64,000 bases of DNA from Cephalotus follicularis (Eukaryota > Streptophyta > Magnoliopsida > Oxalidales > Cephalotaceae), in assembly GCA_001972305.1 (NCBI GenBank), contig BDDD01000126.1:186001-250000 (forward strand). The letters are read 5' to 3'. Made by a program: the position numbers and the translations under genes. This document shows, piece after piece, positions 1 through 10,556 of the stretch. The notes under the pieces were generated by a model. It was not told the DNA's origin. It was given only the letters and a program-made list of their open reading frames with translations, and ran no database searches. The first letter of the stretch is position 1, and every line of letters begins with the position of its first letter.

Positions 1-773
1 GCTCAGACAACCTGGCTCGCGACTTGCTGAGCTAGACGACAACCTGTGCGGCAAACCCATAGGAACTTATCCGGGCAGAGCGGAAGCTTAGTCTACGAAC
101 ACAACAGAACTCGTACGGGCTAAGTCTTCTTTGCCTAAGCGCCTTCAAAACGAGGTGTCCCAAGGGGACTACCAAGCTTGGGCGATCAAGTTCAGAGACT
201 GTTATACTGTTTATACTTCATTGTCCTAAGAGGACTACAAAACCTAAGTGATCGAGTGTGTCAAGTTAGAGGATTGTTATGTTGTTTGCGTTCAATTGCC
301 CTAAGGGGACAGTGCGGGCTCGAGAGGAGCTCAAGCGCCGCGCGCAAGGCAAGCAGAGCCCGGGGCCAGGGAGTACGATGCTTCCTAAGTACTTCATGAA
401 TTGTTAAAATCAAATAGATAAAATGGACAAGCTTGATATAAAAACACGCCATTTTATTAATAATTCAATATTACAAGGCAGAAAAAAGAAAAAGTTACAA
501 GGCAAAACTAAATACAAAAAAAAGAGGGCTATTCTAGGCCTCGTCCCCCGAGGGGATGTCCACTATCGGCGGAGGGGGAGGAGGGGCATCTTCTTCCGAT
601 GGGGGAGGAGGAGGAGGAGGGTCTTCAAGGCTGAGACCGAGGGGGGGAGTTGGATCATCCTCGGCCGTCCATGCCGGGGCGGACTCCTCAGCAATGATCC
701 CCGAGAGGGGCTCAGCATCAAAGGCTGCCTCGACAGATGCATCGAAGGGGACAAGGTCATGACCGTTGGGCGA
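1..773. other. Non-coding internal region of a Ty3/gypsy-type element at the window edge
   Basis: No convincing coding region is seen. Two degenerate direct repeats of roughly 65-85 bp occur at about 178-240 and 241-310; both contain a gcgatca/gtgatcg start, a tgttat-tgttt core and end near cctaagGGGAC. The GC-rich part (540-760) is the 3' flank of the antisense gene that stops at 774. In the + direction this stretch lies upstream of that gene, the tandem array, the polypurine tract and the LTR, so it is read as internal sequence of the element whose 5' part lies outside the window. Confidence 0.5.
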
Positions 774-3227
774 CTAGTGGGGATCCTGAGCTTGACTCTG
801 CTCCTCGTCAAAGGCTCTGAAGGCCTCGTCCTTGGCCTCTTCGACACCCTCCGGGATGAAATCGTACTCAGCCACGGAAGGACCACAGACGAAGGACCCC
901 AGCGGGAGATCCGGAAAGCACTCCACCATATTCCGGCAGGTGTAGTACCCCCGGCGAAAATTGGCTGAGGATTTCTTCAGGACCTCGCGGTTGAAGTCCT
1001 CAGAGGCCTTATAAAGCTCCACAGCCTGGTCCATTGCGTCTCGATACTCCGTCGAGGCTTTGAAGTCCAGGACAGCCCTCTCCGCAGCGGCCCTGGCGTC
1101 GCCAAGCTCTTGACACTTGGTCAGCTGGTTACTCAGAGCCTCCACCCTGCCTTCGAGCCCATCTGCCCACTTTGTTACGGCAATCTTGAGCCCCCTTTCC
1201 CTCCGGGCCTCCTGCACGGCCTCTTCCTTCTCAGCCGCCAGCTTTTCTTGGGCCCCCAGTACTTCCTCCAGCTGGGCGCGAGCCGTGGCCAGAGATTTGC
1301 CTAGCTCGGCGTTCTCGGCCCCCAGCTGCTTGTTTAGGCTGTACTCTTGGTCTGTCCTCTCTATCAAGAGATGGGCGTTGACCATAGCCTGTAGAAAAGT
1401 GAACACGTCAATACAAGCGTAGCAAAAAAAATTAAGTTCAAAGAAGAAGGTCGAGACAGGTGGGCTTACCCACTGGCAGCACTGGAAGAGGTTGGTCCAA
1501 AGCTGCCCAACCGTCCACTCCTCCCTCAGCCCCACCTTGTACGGGAACATGCCTGCCCGGCCCAGCTCCGTGGTGACACCCGGCGTCCTCAAGCACACAC
1601 CAGCTCGCCCAAGCTCCCCCAGGATATCCCTCACCTGCGCGAGCTCCGCAGCGGGATAGGGATGGTCGGGATCGCATAGGCGCCGTTCGACGGCCTCGCC
1701 CTCGGGGGCCTTCCCTTTCTCTGTCCGTGGCCTCTTCGAGGGACGGCCAAGCTCCCCGTTAGACATGGGCTCCCTGCCGGAGGCGTCCGGGACTTCTCGG
1801 GCAGCTCCGGCCCCTTCAGCAGCCCTCGCCTCAGCATTACGCACGGCCTCGGCGGAACGCTCCTCCTCGGCAGCTCGGGCCTTCGCAGCTCTGGCCTCCC
1901 TCTCTTTCGTGGTAATGGCAGCCGCAGCCCTGGCCTCCCTGGCCGCCGCCGCCCTTGCTTCCCGGGCCTCCCTCTCCTCAGCATCATTGGCCGCCCTGGC
2001 CTCCTCAGAGATAGTTTGGGGCAGCTGGTCCAGCCTGGCCCTGGCCTTGGCCCACCTGGCCATCCTCCTTTCTGCCGCCCTCCATGACTTTTCCATGGCC
2101 TTCTGCCTCCGCTCAATATCCCTCCTCTGCGTATCGGGGTCTGCAGAGCGGGCCTGTTCACGCCCGGCCCTGATCAGGTCCATCGCGGAGTCCTGGCGTG
2201 CCATCTCTGCACAGACAAAGAAAGAAACAGTTAGGGACTTTGAAAGAAAAAGGTTCTAGCACATACATAAAAACAAACTAGCCCTAGAGAAAGCATAGTA
2301 CGGCTCTCTCCTTGCGGGGCCGCGGAGGAAGCAGCTCCGCCATGGCCGTCCTGCTCTCTCTCTCTCTGCACCCCCATGGGCCCCTCCTCGGCCTCCAGCT
2401 CCAACCTAACCCTGCGGCCCACAGACATGCTTAGCCCGTGCTGCCGCAGACGGTCCTCGGACACGACCTTCAGCACGTCCTCCAGTTCAAGGGCCGAAAG
2501 CCTCCTCAAGTCCGCTGCCTCCTCCCTGGTCAGGAAAGACCTCTAGTTCAGGCGCCCTGTCCAGTGAGTCTGCCCAAGGGCAGGGCGTGAAGCCAGGGAG
2601 GTTCTTGACCAGGAAGTACTTCTCCCTCCAACGCTTGACCGGCTTGGTATTCTCCGCCAGCAGCTTAGGGTGGCTCACACGCGACTTGAAGTGGAAGCCC
2701 CGTTTCTTCGGAGTAGGATCCACGGTATGGAACTCCTTGAACAGTCCAATGGTGGGCACCGCGCTCGCTTCAAGGCATCGCACGAGGAACCCCACGATGA
2801 ACCCCCAGGACTGAGCTTGCAAGATCGAGGGGTGGATCTGGTAATGCCTGAGAACGGTGATGGCAAACGGAGGCAGCGGGAGCCTCAGTTCGTGCTCCAA
2901 GGCGTCCTGGAACACCACGAAGTGCCCTGGTTGGCTCACGGTAGCGGACCGGGGGTCAGCTGAGATCTCCAAGTCCAGCCCGCCAGGGATGGCGTACTCC
3001 TTAGCCAGCTGCGCCAGCTTGTGTGGGCGCATGGTGGACTCTTCAAAGTCTGCCCTGAAGACCTGGACTCCGGCCCCCGTGGCCTCGACGTTGGGGTTCT
3101 CGGCGGCAGAGGCCCCCATCTCCACCTCCATATCTAATGGGCGGACAGCAACTGTTACTCACGTGGACGCACGGGCGACTGCTTCAGGGCCCCTGATGAA
3201 TCTTTTTGTTTGCTTCGTTCTCGCCAT
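774..3227 (-). pseudogene. Antisense additional gene of a Tat-like Ty3/gypsy element (putative gypsy type transposon domain plus coiled coil), frameshifted
   Basis: The proposed model has four exons: 3227-3163, 3054 to about 2302, 2206-1470 and 1388-774. Introns 3162-3055 (gtgagt...cag), 2301-2207 (GT...cag) and 1469-1389 (gtaagc...cag, 81 nt, in frame and so also read through) have canonical ends and keep phase. Exon 1 encodes MARTKQTKRF.... Exon 2 has the block LRLPLPPFAITVL...SWGFIVGFLVRCLEA...LFKEF followed by KRWREKYFLV, which resembles Pfam PF04195. The remainder is Ala/Arg/Glu-rich coiled coil ending with a FRRGYYTCRNMVECFPDLP motif. A frame change near 2520 (EVFPDQGG versus FLTREEAADLRRL) breaks the copy or marks an unrecognised splice. 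The gene is antisense to the LTR promoter at 4540, matching the additional ORFs known between pol and the 3' LTR of Tat-lineage elements. Function is unknown. Confidence 0.65.
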
Positions 3228-3689
3228 GGGATTGTCAGAGAGAGAGGACGAGGAGGATGAGGTGGTCATAGGTAGTTTGGACAAGGGAAGGGATGAACAG
3301 AGATGGGCTCACCTGCTTTCTTGCGTTAGAAGGAAGATGAAGTTTGAAGGTGCAAAGGTCAAAAGTTTTTATTTCTATTGCTCTTAGGGTTTGAGAATGC
3401 GTAAAGAGAACTCTTGGAGAAGGAAGGGGCCCCCAGGGCGAATCTGGATCGTGGATCCCAGGGACCATCAAGGGTGGAGATCCCCCTATCAGTTCAGGGG
3501 TGGTTAACGAAGGGCCATGCGCGGGCATCGAAATGTTAGGTATTTAAGGTCTTGAAGGGATATGCGCAGGCATCAAAGCGTCAGGCATTTAAAAAATCCA
3601 AAATTTATGGCGTAATGATGAGCATTAAGTGAATATTAAGTGAGGGGGCGTGGCTCGAGGCGACACCTGTCGCACCTCACCTCAGTCCT

Positions 3690-4074
3690 CAGCCCGGTCT
3701 CTTCCCTCCACCTGGTCAGCCCAGGCAGGTTCTGCACGCCAGCCCAGGAGGGGTCCTCAGCCCGGTCTCTTCCCTTCACCTGGTCAGCCCAGACAAGCTC
3801 CGCACGCCAGCCCATGAGGGGTCTTCAGCCCGGTCTCTTCCCTTCACCTGGTCAGCCCAGGCAGGCTCCACTCGCCAGCCCAGGAGGGGTCCTCAGCCCT
3901 GTCTCTTCCCTTCACCTGGTCAGCCCAGGCAGTCTCCACACGCCAGCCTAGGAGGGGTCGTCAGCCCGGTCTCTTCCCTTCACCTGGTCAGCCCAGGAGG
4001 GGTCCTCAGCCCGGTCTCTTCCCTTCACCTAGACAACCCAGGCAGGCTCCGGTAGCCGACCCAGGGGAGGTCTT
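3690..4074. repeat. 68-bp minisatellite in a Ty3/gypsy element
   Basis: Units start with cagcccggtctcttccct at 3690, 3758, 3826, 3894 and 3962 (exactly 68 bp spacing), then at 4007 after a unit shortened to 45 bp, with a last diverged unit to about 4074. Units differ at a few positions, including cacctggtcagcccagg versus cacctagacaacccagg. The array lies just upstream of the polypurine tract and 3' LTR, a usual place for tandem repeats in large Tat-type elements. Confidence 0.9.
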
Positions 4075-4150
4075 CCCCCGGGTGGCAATCCCGGTTCCTT
4101 TTCTTCAACTCTGCTCCCCCTCCTCTTCCATGACCAGAGAAGCAGGACCA

Positions 4151-4157
4151 GGGGGGG
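4151..4157 (+). other. Polypurine tract before the 3' LTR
   Basis: A run of seven G preceded by A (accagggggggtgta) abuts the LTR start TGATATGGG at 4162. A polypurine tract primes plus-strand DNA synthesis and lies immediately 5' of the 3' LTR, so the element is oriented on the + strand and the gene at 774-3227 is antisense to it. Confidence 0.7.
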
Positions 4158-4161
4158 TGTA

Positions 4162-4809
4162 TGATATGGGAAAAATCCCATATAAGCCTGATGATGCGCG
4201 TCAGGAGGGGAGGACAACAGCTGTCCTCCCAGGAAATGGGCGCATGGTATATATGTCATGTCACTAATCAAGGAAAAGGTCGCCTAAACAGTCTGACATG
4301 CCAAGCAGGCCAGGAGGTCAAACTCGCACGCCCGCACAGCCACTCAGATTGGCTGATACCCCATCACATCAGTATGGGAAAAAAAACTGACAAGCCACCA
4401 CAGCCCCCCAATCCATTAATGGGCTTGTGGCCATGGCCACCAAATGGGGAGGAGACCAAGGGAAATTTCAGGGCCACTGACGTCCTCTCCCTAGGGGCAG
4501 CCAGCTCCCGATTGAACGCTCATCAATCACAGATATTCCTATAAATACCAGTTCAACAGTCAATACAAAGGTCAGCCATTTTTCTAGCACAGAAAGAACC
4601 TAAATATTCTCTGTACAACTGATAACTTGAGCGTCGGAGTGTCCCCGGGAGCACAACCTCCTGGACCTTCTACTGTTCTCTCTTGCTTGTGCAGGGACCA
4701 CCAGCCATCGTTAAGCTTTCTTTCTCGGATAGATTCCAGCGTTCCCCTAAAAACAAATCAAACCCCTAACACTTGGGGTGCTGTTGGAGGAAAGATTTCC
4801 GCATCAACA
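4162..4809 (+). mobile_element. LTR of a Tat-like Ty3/gypsy element (family copy 1, 3' LTR)
   Basis: It begins TGATATGGGAAAA and ends CGCATCAACA (about 648 bp). A core promoter TATAAATA is at 4540-4547, and the stretch GAGCGTCGGAGTGTCCC follows at 4629. The same landmarks occur in copies at 6018-6568 (-), 41222-41832 (+) and 61486-62316 (-), which defines the boundaries. The matching 5' LTR is outside the window. Confidence 0.8.
4540..4547 (+). promoter_or_regulatory. TATA box of LTR copy 1
   Basis: TATAAATA in cctataaatacca. It is conserved at the same relative place in the other three family LTRs (6266-6273 -, 41570-41577 +, 61738-61745 -), which supports a real LTR promoter and fixes the transcription direction. 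Confidence 0.65.
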
Positions 4810-6017
4810 GTATTGGTTCTTTTGGTACTCTAGTCTTCAACAAGAGTTTTTACAACCGAGGATCCTCCGATAGTTAAGTTTGCAAAGAAAATAGTATGTG
4901 TAAATGACAAATTGCTTGATCCTCCTCTATTTTTTTGGTGCATTTATAACCTAACGTAACATCTAAGATTCCAGGTCATTACTTCACCGTAGGTGAAGAC
5001 GTTTTCTCCCACGTACTTGTCCGTTTTTTACTCGTAAATATGGGTATCACTTATAGAGAAAATAAGATTAAACCAAAAACAAAACAGAAAAACTTACAGT
5101 AACGGTCTGTAAAGGGACAATTGCGAGAGAGATTGATGAAATCGGAGCTAAGAACTGATATATAGAGAGAAATCGAGAAGTGCTTTCAATATTCGAAATC
5201 TAGAAAAAGAAAAAGCATCATTTATAGTCATAAGTTTTTTTAGTTTCAGTTCTCTTTTCTCTGTTATTCTTTAATTATTATTATATTTACTTGTCGGGAA
5301 AAAAAGTCTCTTTTCTTTTTTGTTCTTAATTATTATTACATGTACTTATCTTTTATAGAGATTTTTTAATTAGAATTTTTGAGGGAGGAGGGTGAGCAGA
5401 TTCTGAATCTACTTCAATAGTTTTACATGACAAGAATAATTGTGGTAACTGAATTGTAAGAATAATTGTGGCAACTGCATTGTAAGATCGGTTGTATGTC
5501 TAATTATTAGGTTGCGTTTGGATAGGGTAAACTTAATTTTTTTATTTAGAATTAGACATTATTGTGAAATTATATTGTTTTTCAGTTTTATTTTTTTTAA
5601 TTATTATTATTATATTTATTTAGGGTTTAGGAGAAAAAAAAGTTTTCTCTTTTCTCCTTTATCTTTTATTCTTAATTGTTATTATTATATTGATTTGCTT
5701 AAAAGGGCAAAAAAAGATTATGGAGATTCTATTATTAGAATTTTTTGAAAGAGTGAAAGTGGACATATTCTCAATCTAGTTCAAGAGTTCCGAATGGTAG
5801 CAACAATTGTGGTCGACGTTGAATTGTATGTAGCTCTTGGATATAGCAAACTTATTTTTTCTTTAGAATGAGATTATAAGAGAATCACATTTATGAAAAT
5901 CAAAATGATCAGATATTTATACTATGTTTGAAAAGACATTAAATTTTCATTGGAGTATATGTTTCAAACGTTTGGTTTACACTAACAACACACAAAAGTT
6001 ACTATTTTGGTTATATG
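4810..6017. other. AT-rich spacer with a degenerate direct duplication
   Basis: No gene is seen. About 5240-5510 and 5570-5870 are diverged copies of one another, about 330 bp apart. Both run from tttcagtt through an AT-rich ttattctt..attattatatt stretch and a tttttgaggg/tttttgaaag block to aataattgtgg/aacaattgtgg and a ggatagggtaaactta/ggatatagcaaactta end. Confidence 0.5.
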
Positions 6018-6568
6018 TGTTGATGCAGAAATTATTCATTCAACAGTACCCTACGTGAAGGGCTTTGATTTGTTAATGGAAACGCTTGAATATGTCCGAG
6101 AAAGGTGTTTAATGACTGCCCCTGCACAAATAGAGCAAAAAGGTTGAAGGTCCATGAAGTTGTTCTCCCGGGAACACTCCGACGCTCAAGTTAGGCGATG
6201 CACAGAGAAATTAGAACTCTTTAGAGTGCTAAAATGACTGACCTGTATAAAGTCGTTGGTTTTACTATTTATAGGCCTTGGATGTAAATGCAGAGCATGA
6301 AAATCGGAGTTAACGGTTGCCCCTAAGGAAAATGCCCGAGGAGTCCGGACATTTCCCCTGATCTTTGCCTGATTCGGTGATACTTTCCCTTTAGGATGTG
6401 GTACCGTGTACGTTTCTGGTCGTGGGCTGACAACGCCTTGGGATCATGATGCATTAACGCCTCTCAAATTATAATGTCTGGCCACGTGCCCAGACCTGGA
6501 AAAGACATTTGTCGTCCTTTCCTGAGGGCACGTGGCATTATGCCTTAAACAGAAATTTCTCCACATCA
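6018..6568 (-). mobile_element. Solo LTR of the Tat-like family (copy 2)
   Basis: The 551-bp LTR begins TGTTGATGCAGAAA and ends CTCCACATCA on the + strand. It is flanked by a perfect 5-bp target duplication, atatg at 6013-6017 and 6569-6573. It contains ctcccgggaacactccgacgctcaa (around 6165) and, on the minus strand, TATAAATA at 6273-6266. No internal region adjoins it, so it is a solo LTR left by LTR-LTR recombination. Confidence 0.9.
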
Positions 6569-6973
6569 ATATGTTTCCTCAACTTCCCTTAATATAATCA
6601 ATAAAAAAATTTAATTTGCAATTGATTTTCACATAATTACTAGTATAAGAATAGAAATATTTTTTAAAATTTTTTCTTAAGACTTAATAAAATGCATACT
6701 AAGATCTTCATAAATTAAAATTATGAATTTCATTACAAAAAAAAAAATTGATATATATAACTAATAAAATCAAGAATTATAAAAATTAAATTCACACTTA
6801 CTTGCAAAGATATAGATCAAGGTCATTAAGATTCATGAAAAACATAAAATCATCCATTAAACTATCAAAAAATATTAAGTTTCAATTGTGGAAAGCGTTA
6901 CTTACAAGGTTAAAACTATCATTTTATATTCACATAGGAATATCCGAATACCACCTATTACGAGGGGAATCAC

Positions 6974-7081
6974 TTTCTCATGTTTTATAAAAATGTAATA
7001 ATCCTAAAAAAGTTATATTCCCATATTTTTCTCATGTTTTATAAAAATGTAATAATCCTAAAAAAGTTATATTCCCATATT
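6974..7081. repeat. 54-bp tandem duplication
   Basis: ttctcatgttttataaaaat...gttatattcccatatttt occurs twice in direct tandem with exactly 54 bp spacing (6977 and 7031) and almost no divergence, so the duplication is recent. Confidence 0.9.
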
Positions 7082-7232
7082 TTTTTTAATTTGTAAAACA
7101 AGTGCATGAAACTTTTCAATTCCCCATTACTTTCTTGGGAAAGCGAAAACTTTCTGTAAAACAAACGATACCTTAGGAGAGAGTATCGGTACCATGCAAA
7201 AATATGTAGGAGAGTGTAAGTTGAAATAATAG

Positions 7233-7439
7233 TTGAGTAATGCTTGACATCCCAAAACTTTTATCAACTTTTTCATCGCATCACATGTAGCACACTACAC
7301 ATGTCATGTATTTATTCATCCATGAAAAGTAATAAGATCAATCCATGTGTTTTACTTTTCAAGTGTCATTCACGTGTAATACCATGTATGTTGAGATGAA
7401 AAAGTTGATGAAAGTGTTGAGATATTTAGTATTACTCAT
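7233..7439. mobile_element. MITE-like inverted-repeat element
   Basis: The left end (gagtaatgcttgacatcccaaaactttt) and right end (aaagtgttgagatatttagtattactc) form imperfect terminal inverted repeats. They include the matching blocks atcaactttttcat (about 7261) and atgaaaaagttgat (about 7397). Size is about 205 bp with no coding potential. The target duplication is not clear, so the superfamily is left open. Confidence 0.6.
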
Positions 7440-7680
7440 AATACCCTATTATAAAGAGACAAAATGTATTTTTTGTACTTAACTATAATACAATGTTCAC
7501 TTCAGAATCTTATCTTTTATTATAGACAATTAAATGATTGAACTCAACAAATAAATTCAATTAAGGACAACAGTTAAGTTGTTCATTAACTTGGATGGCA
7601 TGTCCGTTAAATAGACACGTTAGCCTTAAAAAAAATTCTGACTAAGCATAAATTTGTGATTCCTCGCTTGACATAATCTC

Positions 7681-7682
<2 letters not shown>

Positions 7683-7710
<28 letters not shown>
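7683..7710. repeat. (TC)n microsatellite
   Basis: An uninterrupted CT dinucleotide run of about 28 bp lies in the non-coding spacer. Confidence 0.95.
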
Positions 7711-7711
<1 letters not shown>

Positions 7712-8448
7712 AAGCTCCCCTATTACAACACCCAACTGAAGAAACTCTAGCCTGCACCTGCCCTTGCAGGTGATCCTTACCTCCCAAAACCCTAGCCTCC
7801 ATTATCCAACAGCATTGCCTGACTACTATGTTGATGATGAAAACCTATAACTATTCCTTTTGTATCCACTTACTTGAGAAGAAAGGTATGTTACTGTGTG
7901 TATTTTCTTACTTTTTTTTTTATTCAGATACATTCAATCTGATATTCATTTCCAAAAAAAAAAAGTTGAGTTATAGGATATATGCTAATCATTTTTAATT
8001 TACTTATCCATTTATGAAAAGAGTTAAACTTGCATAATAAATTGAATGTTATATAATATATAAATAATTATTTTCTATCACTTAATTCAAATAGTAAAGA
8101 CATTGATGATGGAACTCTAAAAGTCTTTTGAGTCTTCGATCCATGTATATGAAATCACCGACCTACACTCATGATTGATGAGATTTAGGAAAAGTATGAT
8201 TACCTTAATTGTGTAACCTATTATCAGGTATAACCTAATATCCATTTTATTATTCACGTGTCATCTATCATTAGTTGACACGCCATGTTAGTAAAAAAAA
8301 TAGTTAGTATCTAAAACACCCAACACATCGGCAACTATTCCAAATCTTCTATTTGCTCACACTGCTACAACTCTTCCTTTCGCACAAAGCAACGAAGAGG
8401 GAAGGAAGGAGAATGGCTTAATAGTGGGTTTTGGTACCCACTAAAAAA

Positions 8449-8610
8449 ATGGTGGGGATGGGTGTGGACAGAGTGGATCCTTTGGAGATGTTCACTGCTG
8501 AGGGCGGTGTCATCTACATCGTCAACAGGCTCACCGACGATGATTTCTTCAAGTCCTTTGAGGAGGACTTTGATAATGGCAACATGTTCCCACAAAAAAT
8601 CCATCTGTAA
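8449..8610 (+). CDS. Possible 53-residue acidic ORF of unknown function
   Basis: ATG at 8449 to TAA at 8610. The predicted product has an acidic tail-like block, NRLTDDDFFKSFEEDFDN, and its base composition is richer in GC than the very AT-rich surroundings. Both points suggest it is, or was, coding. I do not recognise the family. No intron or neighbouring exon is evident, and a cttcttcgcac-type 5' leader cannot be proven. It may be a first exon or a retro-copied fragment rather than a complete gene. Confidence 0.35.
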   Translation: MVGMGVDRVDPLEMFTAEGGVIYIVNRLTDDDFFKSFEEDFDNGNMFPQKIHL

Positions 8611-10551
8611 TTTATGAGGGCGGTGTTCATGAAAATGTTTGAAGCATTATTATGATAATTTATAGTTGACCTATGTTCAAGAATTCTACTGCAAGTTGTA
8701 TTTTTTGCCCAAATGTGAGATTGTAGTCAATGCATTACGAGTCTCATTGAGCATTTTTCGTAATTACGAAGTCAATGGATTGTCATCACCAATTTTGATT
8801 ATATGAATGTTTAAGCCTGATCTATGATGAACTTACAGTGTAATTTGTTCTTAGATGATAATTGCCTTTGTAATTTTGTGTGATTTGCTCCATGAGTCTA
8901 TTGTTGGTTTATTAGTCCATTTTGGATGTTATAAAAATATTGTGTCTTATTGTTGTTGTGCCAAATAAAATCAACTCCTCATTTTTTAACACTTTCATAG
9001 ACCTTATGTAATTATTTTAAAGAAAGTTTGGATGTGTTGTATCAATCCTTTTGGAATTGATTATACCAGTAATTATGATTTTATATTGTTATCCAAATTT
9101 TCAGCGGTACTAATATAGTATTAGTTATTATCATTTATTTGATCAACCACTTTCGTACATAAAGGCATTTGATTATTGTCTCTTTTAAAAGCCCTTGGTA
9201 AAATTAGAAAGTTGAAATTCTTTATTTTAAAAGAAAGAAGAGTTCTAAGAAATAATAAAATTTTATAATTACTAATTAATAGTTGAATTTGTCAATTATG
9301 TTTTGAATTATTGTTTCTTAGTTCTTTTCAAATCAATTATTTTTATCTACCTTATTTTGAAACTTTATAAATTTATCTTTTGTTATTTAGATATGAAAAA
9401 TTTATAAATATGTATCTTCTGATACAAATTTGTTTCAATTCTTATTTTGTAAAGGATGATCGAATAAAATAATTTTGTATTGCATCAAGATTATGAAATT
9501 TTGAAACAATTTAGAAGTAAAATATTTTGTGAACAACTCTTTATATATTTTAAGATTTGTGTGTATAAACTGTTGATATTGTAATTGAATCCTTTTGGAA
9601 AAATGTTTACATACTTTGAAAATCCACGTAAATTTTGTGTTTATCCTATGTGTGTAAGCATCTTGACGCTTTTAGTAATGCATAAGATCAGTGGGAGTGT
9701 GTAGTAATGTATCACCTCATAATAGTAATCATTTTGACAATTGCGTTAAAATTGAAATATTTTTCAATTTCTAGTATTTGACACTTTTGTGATAACTTTT
9801 GAAAATATGTGAAGGTACAAGTTATTATACATATACTAAGTTTAGTCTAACACTTGTTTGTTTGACAATGTTGCGTAATAGACTCTAAAAAGAAAATATT
9901 TTTTTATTTTTTATTGCGTTGTCTGATCAGACTTGTTATGATGATTATTAGATCAAGGAATTAAGCCAATTGTGTTTTATTTGAATCTCACTAAAGAAAT
10001 AATTTAGGCTTTCATGATGCACTTGATATGTAGGAGTTATTTCCTTTGTCATAATTGTATGGTGATATATCCATTGATATTGTTGTTGACAACCATAATG
10101 GTTGGTGATCATGTACCTTTGTGGTATAAAAGGTTTCCGTGACTTGATACCACTTTTGTTAATAAAAGTCATTTTATGGACAGTCATCTCTTTTGTGTGT
10201 TATTGATGACTTAACTTTGTTATTTGTGTATGTAATGTTTGTTTTTACTGGTGAGCTCACATCATTTAAAGTCTTAAGATTTTATGCATGACAATATCGT
10301 CGCATTGAAAATCGTTGAGGTACTAATGTTTAATTTCTTAAATATGATTATTTTGTCACAAATGTTGATGACTTTAAGGTATTACCTTATATATTAAGTG
10401 TGACAATATAGCTTCAGTGTTCTTTACAAAGAATATGAAGAATTTAGGTGGTACTAAGTACATCAACCTTAAGTTTTTTTTTTAAGGTTATAGAGTGGGT
10501 TAAGCATGGTAATATTGTCTTTGTTCACATTATCACTATAGATATGATTGC
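8611..10551. other. AT-rich intergenic region, nothing recognised
   Basis: Low-complexity AT-rich DNA. Only short chance ORFs occur, and no RNA gene, splice-supported exon or terminal repeats could be supported. Confidence 0.6.
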
Positions 10552-10556
10552 TTACC

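Noticed and set aside
423..968. 181-codon + strand ORF and smaller overlapping ORFs in the GC-rich left edge
   Set aside because: It mirrors the minus-strand coiled-coil gene and its GC-rich 3' flank; composition is Arg/Gly-rich and shows no family motif.
1765..2259. Ala/Ser/Leu-rich + strand ORF of 164 codons
   Set aside because: It is the antisense shadow of the Ala/Glu/Arg-rich coiled coil of the minus-strand gene.
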